From assembly GCF_000485595.1 (NCBI RefSeq), contig NW_014577076.1:271041-311667 (forward strand): a stretch of DNA of 40,627 nucleotides, read 5' to 3'. This DNA comes from Priapulus caudatus (taxonomy: Eukaryota > Priapulida > Priapulimorpha > Priapulimorphida > Priapulidae). Positions 32,331 through 40,627 of the stretch are shown here, one piece after another. The position numbers and the translations under genes are program-made. The notes under the pieces are model-generated. The model saw nothing but the letters and a program-made list of their open reading frames with translations, was not told where the DNA came from and searched no databases. How positions within the stretch are numbered: the stretch's first letter is position 1; every line of letters begins with the position of its first letter.

Positions 32331-32396
32331 TTGGTGGATGGATGGACGAATAGACGAACGGACGGGCGAAAGGACGGACGGACGGACACACGGCTG
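32331..32396. repeat. Degenerate GGAC/GGAT tetranucleotide repeat
   Basis: GGATGGATGGACGAATAGAC then GGACGGACGGAC. Simple repeat. Confidence 0.85.
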
Positions 32397-32399
32397 GGC

Positions 32400-34060
32400 A
32401 GTTTGATAGACTACATGCTGCGTTTTTTAGCTAGCCCGTTCTGGCATGAAGAATTTTAAGGAAAGAACCGTTTCTACATCGATGCAGCGATCTGCATTGA
32501 ATTCAACTTCTATATCCAGTCTCTGCTTATGTTACGCAATTAACTTAATGCAATTATAAATGCAAAGGTGCGCGCAGAGGTGAATAAATACGCACCGGTA
32601 CGCTTCTATATAACATTGTGCAACAACACTGTTTATAAGACCGAATTATACGAAGACACGAATTATACGATTGACACGTTATAATATCTTATCCGAGGCG
32701 ATGAGTAATAAGTCGCACTCGTATGTATAACGAATATCTCTTCATTCGTAATTACCTGTAACTTGTCAATGTACACTCCTCTGTGACCAAATTGCCAACG
32801 CTTCTTATAATACAACTGGTGCTAACCGGTGTACGTGAAAACTGCGAGTTCTCATTTAGTTAAAGTACGTGCCGTAGACTGCGTTTTAGTGCATGCATGC
32901 ACATTACAGGTATAGGCCTATACTCAATCCGCATATCGGTGTGCACGGCCTCGCGCATCTGCCAGGTGTTATAGCAGCAGTTGAGCAAACATTGCTGTGG
33001 CAGGACTTTGAACACGTTCTAGAGGTACACTAGGCTACGTGATAACACCCCAATCTGATGATGGGGGAAGAATTGTCCATTTAGGAACCGAAAATTTAAA
33101 ATGGCTTCTGCGTAGAAATATGCGTGCTTATTTAAAGATGCGATTCGACTATTGTGACGCATTGGTCAAAGAACTAAAACACGTGCTAATTGATAACGTG
33201 TATGGGTAAGACAGCTTTACCCACCGTTTCTAAAGAAAACGGACAATTAAGTCGTTTGGCCACCACTACGTATCACATGCGCTATATCACGTATACGGTA
33301 AAGACGGGTAGGGATATAAATTGTTTACTGTAAAACTAATAACTAACACGTGCTCTCTACGTTAATTGTATTTCAATAAAATTACTTTTTTAAAAGAACT
33401 CTTTTTAAATGTTCTATAGGTATGTACGGGCACAGATTTAACCACAGTCTATAGTATAAAGGACTAATTCGGAAAGACTCGGTACCTTATAACGAATAAA
33501 ATAGGACGCTGAGACGGAGTTTTTAATATTACAATACTACTGAGTATGCACTTACTAGTTTAAATGTCTTTAAATCGGTTGAGATATAGTGGACATACAC
33601 AGACGCAATACTAAAGTGAGATAATAAAGTAGACGTGGATTTTATGTCGAAGTTCTCGTGAATATCTGCTCTCTGCATTAAATGTATAATTGCAACGAAG
33701 TGATATTTTTGGCAGATAGGCCTATCAGACATGCGCTAACACAATCTAGCCATTTCTATACTACAGAGAAATACGCAATGCATGGGCGGCTGAGAAAAGC
33801 TAAACCAGTTTATAAGAGATCCATATTTTCCCCACTTTCCTCACTATTCTTGTAGCCTACGAACTACCATGACTGACTAAAACAAATATCAAATTATATT
33901 TGACATATTATCTATGGACGAAGGGCTTGCACGACTGGGTCATCTCTTTATGATACAGCGAACATCTCGCGGTCACGGTCGACTGAAGCTGACGATGTAT
34001 TATAATTACCTTGCCAATGCTGCCTGACGCCTGCGCTCACGATGTGTTGCGTAGTAATTG
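32400..34060. other. Gene-free stretch
   Basis: AT-rich DNA with no exon-like frame, no clear repeat ends and no RNA gene that I can identify. It may contain the promoter region of the receptor gene or be purely intergenic. Confidence 0.6.
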
Positions 34061-34068
34061 GCTGAAGG

Positions 34069-34260
34069 GGTCGTTGTCGTATAGGGTACTACATATATGT
34101 ACCCGAGGTACATATATGTATACATAAATGTAATATAATGCTAGTCTAGGGAGTCGCCTACGCCTACTCCCTAACCCTAACCATAACCCTAACCCTAACC
34201 CTAACCATATCAGATAGTTACCTCGGGTACATATATGTAGTACCCTATACGGCAACGACC
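34069..34260. mobile_element. Hairpin MITE enclosing telomeric repeats
   Basis: 42-bp terminal inverted repeats: left 34069-34110 starts GGTCGTTGTCGTATAGGG, right 34219-34260 ends CCCTATACGGCAACGACC; they differ at one position. Inside is a run of CCCTAA hexamers (about 34170-34206) with a few CCATAA variants. Total 192 bp, no coding capacity. No certain target duplication. Confidence 0.8.
34170..34206. repeat. Interstitial telomeric repeat (CCCTAA)n
   Basis: About six CCCTAA units, one with an ATA interruption, inside the hairpin element. This is the metazoan telomere sequence (TTAGGG on the minus strand). Confidence 0.9.
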
Positions 34261-34611
34261 TTTCGTGCCGTAGTAAGGTAACGTGCTCGACTGGGCGTTG
34301 GTGTATAGCGTGTTTACGGCTGTTTAGTTAGGTTTTGGTGGTAATGGCCTCCCATAGTTTACACCTGTTCTGACCTGGATCCACATACAGGCTTGTACAG
34401 TTTGTCATGGCGAGGGGATGGTATACGAGCATGACGCATTATTGTGCCGAGTAGCATAAATTATGTTGTGTAAACGTGTTCACCCGCGTTTTGTGATGAT
34501 CTCTGAAATCAGGCTGGAAGCACGTTGCCATACTGTGTGATTTGTTTTGCGAAACTTACGTACTCGGAAGATCTCGCATATCTCCAAACATGGTGACGAA
34601 ACGGATTTAAT

Positions 34612-34765
34612 ATGAGTTACAATAGCAGTCTTTCGGCACTGGGCGTCTCGCTCATATTTCTGACTCTACAATGTATTATCGTCAAACGGTGTTCCCATGC
34701 TCTACGGTGTCCAGAGTCTTGCAAGTGCTACAACAACTATTCACTAATCAACTGCAGCAACACCG
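34612..34765 (+). CDS. Signal peptide plus LRRNT, first exon or truncated LRR gene
   Basis: Met at 34612 starts a hydrophobic leader (ALGVSLIFLTLQCIIV), then CPESCKCYNNYSLINCS, an LRRNT cysteine cluster (CPxxCxC...C) like that of the nested LRR gene (CPEMCFC...DLDCS). The frame stays open to a stop at 34824, but a donor CACCG|GTAACT at 34765/34766 makes it a plausible first exon. No downstream LRR exon is visible before the inverted-repeat element from about 34880. It is either exon 1 of a gene running past the window or a gene cut by that insertion. Confidence 0.55.
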
Positions 34766-35045
34766 GTAACTTAATTAGTGATACGAATTGTGCACGTAGG
34801 AGTACTTTCACTTTCTATTCATAGCATAAATCCTAATCTGCATATATATTACTGTAGTTACTGTTCCCCATCAAGTGTTAACGAGTTTACAATAGTCAGG
34901 GATGGTAGGGCTAAAAAATGGCCGTTTGGTTCACATTCTTCCAAAAGCACCAAATTTGGCCCAGATGTTGCCCATACCATACTTTTTCGATTTCTGGCAG
35001 GCGCCGGAATGGGCGCCCCCCCCCCCGGGGCCGCCATATTGGCAA

Positions 35046-35533
35046 ATTCCAATGTTAGTCAAGGGGCAGATTTCAAAAAGAGCTAAAATAAGGATGAGCC
35101 TAAACTTTTTGGGTAGAGGCTGAAAACGGGTAAATATCATTTCTATGATACTTGGGGAGTTTCACTGGGTATGTTTCCAGGCTGACTTTTGCGTATTGTG
35201 GCGGCCATCTTGAAATCCAAAATGACCGCCAGCGAAAATGGATTTTCTGAAATATCTGGACTCCCAGACGTCGTAGAGACATAATGTTGGTGGCTATACC
35301 CACATTTTCGATAGTGGAGAACCCAATTATCACACTTAGAGAAACATAGGATGGCGGCCATATTGGATTTCAATATTGCCGCCAGTGAAATGTGTTTATT
35401 TTGAATAACTAGACTCCAAGACGTCGTAGAGACATAATTTTGATGTCTAAACCCACATTTTCGATAATGGAGAACAGAATTATGACACTTAGAAAAGCAT
35501 AGGATGGCCGCCATCTTGGATTTCAACATGGTG
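35046..35533 (+). repeat. Left inverted arm (tandem about 153-bp units)
   Basis: Contains two units starting near 35259 and 35412, each with GACGTCGTAGAGACATAAT, ACCCACATTTTCGAT, a TGGAGAAC box, ATAGGATGG and a GGCCGCCAT...GGATTTCA palindromic block. It is the reverse complement of 38366-38905. Confidence 0.8.
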
Positions 35534-35627
35534 GTATATGTTACTCCATTACTATACAACAGTCTAAGCCAACATAAAAACATATATAAGCATACCAGAA
35601 TTGTCAGAATATGTAGTTTTAAAACAG

Positions 35628-36905
35628 TCACACCCAAAGAACATTGTTGTATGAGTTCATGCAGGCCATGTTGCATTTGCACGCACCGGTGCAGCACATA
35701 TTGTTTTTGGTACATGTACAGCTACGTGTACGGCAACAAGGTCCGTCCTTACTACAGCCACATGTCTTTATTGCAATAGTATTGGCACGAAATGGATTCA
35801 GTGTCATGAGCCGTGGTTTCAGAATGCCATCCTGCATATACCAACCGCAGTCAAATTCCGAAGGAATGCTCTGAGTACTACCTACACACTGGTTCCAAAT
35901 GAGGCTCTGATAGTGGGCTCGATGACAATGTAGTATCAGTGCGTCGTTCGTTGGTGGCAAATAGTCAATATTCGTCTTGCATTGGAAGAACTTTGACAAG
36001 CGAATCTCCTGTATGACTACCAATGTTGTCGTTGGATCATACAGTTTACATATAAATGCTTCCACTGATGATAGCAATTAATCTAGGTGATAGTGGTAGA
36101 TTCTGTTCCAATCCATGAATGCGATTTGGATCTTCAATGAATACTTTCCATTCAGCGTTTTTAGAAATTCCTGCAAACTGACTCGTCGTGTCACTTCCCG
36201 TTAGCGCATGAAAAGCTAACAATCTCTTTCGAGTGTTGTTGTTTATTGCATTGTCATGAACTCTTATCATCCAAGAAAATTTTGAAGTTCCTGCCTTCAT
36301 CCAAACCTTCTGCGACATCTTTGCCGAAAACACTGTTAGCATCATTAACACATCGGTATCCCTGCAAACTACAATCGTTCGCTTATATCCGTGGTCTGCA
36401 GCATCGCACGCATGAAGAACAATTCGCGTGTCAGCCTCCTCGTGGTTTGCTCAAAGTGTTGACACATCACGTTCCGAGGTACATATCGTTTTCGTTATTT
36501 CCGTAAACCCTCCACACACAATTATCTTTTTTCCGCCAAGTTCACTAGAGATGATCAATTCCTCTGACAAGAAACGAGCAAGATCGGCTTTGTTTTCAGC
36601 GAGAGTGATAAATGTCTTCCAGTTCTGAGGGAGTTTTGTGTGTTTACCTGTAATCAACCGCCTAATTTGTTTTGTCCCTGATCGTCGTCTTTCTCGTTCT
36701 CGTCTTTTTCGTGTAGTATTCTCCTCGTATCGATCAAATATAATATCTATCCTGTCTGAATTTCTACCGTGTGACTTCACACAGTTCACAAACACATCTG
36801 CTATAAGTCACCAAACGTAACTGCTGTTGTCGGTTTTCCAATGGATTGTACCACTGCCATACCATCAATAATGGTACATGTTTTAACGATACTATGTCAC
36901 TGATA
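35628..36905 (-). pseudogene. Decayed PIN-nuclease-like, cysteine-rich mobile-element protein
   Basis: At least 400 codons on the minus strand. Landmarks from N to C: TIIDGMAVVQ (about 36870), TAVTFGD, DRIDIIFDRY (about 36745), HEEADTRIVLHA (about 36440), CRDTDVLMML (about 36360), LLAFHALTGSDTTSQFAG (about 36230), ALILHCHRAHYQ...IWNQ, DCGWYMQDG, and a cysteine-rich tail (CGCSKDGPCC, CTCTKNNMCC, CKCN). I know this arrangement from many uncharacterised repeat-associated proteins of invertebrates and fish. The spaced acidic motifs (IIDG, EEAD, DTDV) resemble PIN/FEN nuclease folds, which is inference. Breaks: in-frame TAG near 36803, TGA at 36451-36453, and a frameshift near 36060. Confidence 0.75.
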
Positions 36906-36977
36906 GGAAAAAATCTGGCTGAAATGCATCTTTCGACAGAAATATTTATTAGTCGCGATTTGTCTGCTTTTCCGGAG

Positions 36978-37490
36978 AGAGAGAGAAGAGAAGAGCAGAG
37001 AGAGAAGAGAGAGAGAACCAGAGAGGGGAAGGTGTGTATGTGTCAGAGAGAGAGAGAGGAGAGAGAGAGAGATAGAGAGGAGAGAAGAAGAGAGAGAGAG
37101 AGGTGTGCGCGTGTGTTGTGTGTGTGTCGAGAGAAGAGAGAGAAGAGAGAGAGAGGTGTGCGTGTTTGTGTGTGTGTGTGAGCAGAGAGAGAAGAAGAGA
37201 GAGAAGAGAAAGTAGAGAGAGAAGAGAAGAGAGCGAGACGCAGAGAGAGAGAGAGTGTCATGTGTGGTGTGTGTGTGTGTGAGAGAGAGAGAAGAGGAGA
37301 GAGAGAGAGAGAGAGAGAGAGGTGTGCGTGTTTCGTGTTGTGTCGGACAAGAGAGAGAGAGAAATCACGAGAGGGAGTGTGTATGGTGTCAGAGAGAGAG
37401 GTGTGTGTGTGGTGTGTGTGTGTTTTGTGTGTGTTGAGAAGAGAGAGGTGTGCGTGTTTATGTTGTGTGTGTGACACAGAGAGAGAGAAC
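36978..37490. repeat. GA / GT low-complexity tract
   Basis: Long alternating blocks of GAGAGA and GTGTGT, inside the inverted-arm element. All open frames here are compositional. Confidence 0.9.
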
Positions 37491-37544
37491 CAGAGGGATG
37501 CAGGCATGCTCAGCCGAAAAGCCGTTGGAGCGGCAACGTGCATA

Positions 37545-38180
37545 CTGAACGTTGGCCAACGTTGTCCAATATGGACGTTGGGCCAAACCTTGGCACGCTA
37601 GAGCAAAAAAAGCCGTTGGGCCAAACGTTGCTGTCTGACGTTGGGCCACGTTGTCAAGATGAACGCTTGAGCCAACGTTGGCACTACCTTGCAGTACGCC
37701 TGAAGCAAAAAAGCCGTTGGGCGCCAAACGTTGTCAATATGACGTTGACCACGTTCAGCACGCTGACAGCAAAAAAAGACGTCTGGATCAAACGTTGGCA
37801 AATATGACGTTGGGCCAACGTTGGGCCAATGTCGTGCACCGTTGGGACCAATGTTGGCTCGCCAACGTTGGCCGCCAACGTTGGCACGGGCTGAGTATAA
37901 GAAACGTTGGATCAACGTTGGCGTCTGACGTTGGGCGCAAGCGTTTGTTTTCATATGATCGTTGCCAACGTTGGCTGACTGCCGTTGGCCAAACGTTGGG
38001 CCAACGTCCGGCCCACCGTTGGGCCCCAACTAATAGGCACGCTGAGCAAAAAGACGTTATCAACGTGCCTTAGTCTGACGTGAAGGCGAACGTTGGCAAT
38101 ATGACGTTGAGGCCAACGTTGGGCCCAACGTTGGCCCAACGTTAGCATCGAAGCTGAAGGACAGCTCGTTTGGCCCAACG
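37545..38180. repeat. Palindromic satellite based on CCAACGTTGG
   Basis: Dozens of CAACGTTG-type palindromes, often as GGGCCAACGTTGGGCC. Longer recurring phrases such as GCAAAAAAAGCCGTTGG and AATATGACGTTGG recur, suggesting an irregular higher-order unit. Each core is its own reverse complement, so the array can fold in many registers. Sits just inside the right inverted arm. Confidence 0.85.
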
Positions 38181-38365
38181 TCCAGCATGTTATCTGGCGA
38201 TTAAGCCGTAAATGTTCGCCGCTAAAGTCGCTGTTTGCTAACAAGGTACACACTGCAGGAGGAGAACCTATGGCGTCAATGAAAATGTGGTAAGACAACC
38301 CGACAAAATTATGCCTCTACGATATTAGTGAAATTTTAGTTATTCAAGAACAAAATAAACCAAGT

Positions 38366-38905
38366 TTTCATTAGGGGCGGCCATCTTGAAATCCAAGAAT
38401 GGCCGCCCATCCTATGGTTTTCTAAAAGTGTTATAACTTTGGGTTCTCCCATATCATCGAAAAATGTGGGTTTAGACACAAAATTAGAATCCTACGACGT
38501 CCTTGGAGTCTAGTTATTACAAAAAAACAAATGTTGCACTGGCGCGCGATATGTTGAAATCCAATAGTGGCCGCCCTTCCTATGTTTTCTCTAAGTGTGA
38601 TAATTTGGGTTCTCCACTATCAAAAATGTGGGTATAAGCCACCAACATTATGTCTCTACCACGTGTGGGAGTATCCAGATATTTCAGAAAATATCCAATT
38701 TTCGCTGGCGCCGTCATTTTGGATTTCAAGATGGCCGCCAACAATACGCAAAAGTTCAGGCGCTGGAAACATAGCCCAGTGGCAATCTCCCCAGGTATCA
38801 ATAGAACAATGCATATTTACGCCGTTTCAGCCTCTACCCAAAAAGTTTTAGGCCTCACATCCTTATTTTAGTTTGAAATATTGCCCACTGACTATAATCA
38901 ATGTT
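38366..38905 (-). repeat. Right inverted arm
   Basis: Reverse complement of 35046-35533. The same unit order is readable (GGCCATCTTGAAATCCA, CATTTTTCGATGA..., GACGTCCTTGGAGTC, then the outer CTCTACCCAAAAAGTTTTAGG end). It has diverged by scattered substitutions and small indels. Confidence 0.8.
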
Positions 38906-39950
38906 TTTCGCATATAATAGAACAATATATCACACTCCGTTTTTTTTGAGCTAAATGATGAGCCATAGTTCACAAGAATGCGCTTAGATCTCTCCTCGAA
39001 CGATCTATAAAGACTCATCTATTGTGGTAACGCATAGAAAAACCGATTAAGGGAAAAGCCAGATTAGAATGTTTGAGTTAACTTTTGGCTTCAATGCCAT
39101 TTAGTTACCATATTATAATTAAATCACAGGTGGAGTAGATGCTAATAATGGAATTCTGTGCTGTTCTGTTTCTACAATTACAAACATTAACCAAACAAAA
39201 ACAATTATTGTATAATATTTGTTATCTGATTGTAAACACTACCGAATTGTAAATTTTAGCAGAGAAAATCAACATGGCCGGCCCGGTCCCGCTGCGAGGT
39301 GCCTGTCACCGTAGCATAACTGTTTGCTTGGCCACTTGATGACCGCCCAGCCCGTACTGATCAAGCACATGTAATGGTCACCAAGGGCCAGTGAATATCA
39401 AATCTTTTTAAATTCAACAGGTAGTAAAATACCAATAAATGTGATGAACAGCATCGTATTCCTCCCTTGTAGGTGTAAATGGCATTTCCTATATGATAAT
39501 AATAACAATTACTAACTGTTGCGTTGAGAATCAAGGTATCTGAGACTGGAGCGTTGATGTTTCTCAGTCCCCTCCCCGTCCAATATCTATGTCCCATCGG
39601 CCAATTAAGGCGAATGTGACAAATAAGAAGCTACGATCTAGAACATAATAGGATTCTCATGTAAATTTTTCCAAAATGAAAAATACTCAGCCATGCAGGG
39701 ACACTGGCTAGCTCTTACACACATGTGAAATCGCTCGGATTAAATTGCAAACCGAAAAATCATTCGAGGATCTTGCTTAATAATCCCTTTGAAAAGATGA
39801 TATTAGACTTACTATATAGTATCAACCGACACAAGGCTGTAGGGCCTCGCTTATATTTAAAGCGAAGTTCAATATTTACTTAGTTGGGATACCAATCAAG
39901 TCAAATTGTAATCTTTTTGTATACGTGATAACTAAATTGCACCTGTAACG
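38906..39950. other. Gene-free stretch
   Basis: AT-rich, nothing recognisable; separates the long-arm element from the MITE at 39955. Confidence 0.6.
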
Positions 39951-39954
39951 TTAA

Positions 39955-40308
39955 AGGGCCGGACACCAACCAGGGCCGATTGCATCGGGCGATGGCATGC
40001 GCGCAGTCATGGACACACCAGGCCGATTGCACGGGCGAAGTGCATCGCCCAGATTACTTGCACAGCGGCGAGTGGCGCTTGGCTGATGAAGCTCTGATTG
40101 GCTGATGAATTGTAAGATCGGGATGTTATCGCCGGTCGGCGGACACACCGAGGCGATTTGCATCGGGGATAATATCAAAACGTTATTGATCTGTGCGATG
40201 GCATCGGGCGATGAAAATCGGCCGGCGATCTGAGTGGACACACCAGGCGATTTTCAACGAATGGCCGATGCCATCGCGCGAATGCCTAATCGCCTGTGTG
40301 TCCCGCCC
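39955..40308. mobile_element. MITE with GGGCSGGACAC ends and TTAA flanks
   Basis: The left end AGGGCCGGACACC and the right end GTGTCCCGCCC are inverted; TTAA lies at 39951 and 40309. Internally GACACACC followed by GGCGATT recurs in both orientations, and many CGATnGC words occur. No coding capacity. Flanks would suit a piggyBac-like or PIF/Harbinger-like derivative. Confidence 0.65.
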
Positions 40309-40627
40309 TTAACACACTGATATTGAGTGTTCAAAACACTAAAGCGGATCAACGCAAATTCCTCGTTAAAGCGATCCACGTAACACAACACAGTAAAATG
40401 GTGTGGTATTACCTTTTTTGTCAAACAGCATATACATTCGTTGACTGTGAAAAAATTCATCTTTTCAAGTTATTTAAAAAAAGCATCACTACTGATATAG
40501 GAGGAATTGCTCTTGTTATAGGAATTCCAGACCCAATAAAATGTTGCGCTATCATTGTAAATCATGACAACCAATCCTGCGATTAATGTAAGTAGCTGGG
40601 TTTTGGGCAGTACTGCTTACTCTACCA

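Larger units (their letters stand above)
34880..38905. mobile_element. Long-inverted-repeat (foldback-like) mobile element with decayed nuclease-like gene
   Basis: Two arms of about 0.5 kb, left about 35046-35533 and right about 38366-38905, are imperfect reverse complements. Shared blocks include CTTTTTGGGTAGAGGCTGAAA, CCCACATTTTCGATA and GGCCGCCATCTTGGATTTCA. Each arm is built from two units of about 155 bases (left unit starts near 35259 and 35412). Between the arms are the minus-strand coding relic 35628-36905, a GA/GT tract and a palindromic satellite. Left of the left arm (34880-35045) lies a C-tract-containing block with no partner on the right. Target duplications were not identified. 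It may be one element or arms plus later insertions. Confidence 0.72.

Noticed and set aside
35143-35715. 190-codon minus-strand frame with repeated KMAAILCFSKC
   Set aside because: Reads through the tandem 155-bp arm units; the internal repetition is that of the DNA repeat, not a protein gene.
37043-37543. 166-codon Ser/Leu-rich minus-strand frame
   Set aside because: Translation of the GA/GT tract only.
37545-38180. Possible CRISPR array
   Set aside because: Palindromic cores are irregularly spaced with no constant repeat-spacer lengths, and the DNA is animal nuclear.
40296-40586. 96-codon plus-strand frame at the window end
   Set aside because: Not recognised, begins inside a MITE and shows no domain or splice context; could be an exon but the evidence is too weak.

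Overview
The window is nuclear DNA from an animal, probably a marine invertebrate. The evidence is split genes with GT-AG introns, a metazoan class C receptor, TTAGGG-type telomeric repeats, many small inverted-repeat elements and long dinucleotide arrays. There is one 20-N assembly gap. I cannot name the species. The background is AT-rich; the coding exons, and especially one intronless gene, are GC-rich.

Layout. 1-7336 has no gene I can support and holds small inverted-repeat elements. 7337-18383 (+) is DCAF13/SOF1, a WD-repeat rRNA-processing factor; I placed 11 coding exons with matching phases, but the first exon (about 24 residues) was not found. Its 4.4-kb intron 12455-16858 contains an intronless, GC-rich, secreted or GPI-anchored leucine-rich-repeat gene on the opposite strand (13279-14601), plus a transposon nested in another transposon. 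19313-31473 (-) is a class C GPCR closest to calcium-sensing receptors. I rebuilt it as 11 exons (about 1317 residues) with a complete order of signal peptide, Venus-flytrap domain, nine-cysteine domain, seven helices and a Ser-rich tail. Four of its exons (29766-29875, 27133-27279, 24055-24169, 22172-22318) were found only by reading splice sites. One donor, at 27133, looks one base short. DCAF13 and the receptor converge tail to tail.

31775-34611 is mostly gene-free. It has a possible 63-residue membrane microprotein, trinucleotide and GGAC-type repeats, and a 192-bp hairpin element carrying telomeric repeats between 42-bp arms. At 34612 a signal peptide plus LRRNT start resembles the nested LRR gene. 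About 35046-38905 is a mobile-element-like structure with long inverted arms built of about 155-bp units. Between the arms lie the decayed gene of a PIN-nuclease-like, cysteine-rich protein, a GA/GT tract and a satellite of CCAACGTTGG palindromes. 38906-40627 holds one more inverted-repeat element and no recognised gene.

The genes do not form a pathway: ribosome biogenesis (DCAF13), extracellular sensing (receptor) and cell-surface recognition (LRR) are neighbours only. The most unusual content is the long-armed nuclease element, the two palindromic arrays of the same design (CCAAyrTTGG), the telomeric-repeat hairpin, and one MITE family that twice inserted into G-rich MITEs of related design.
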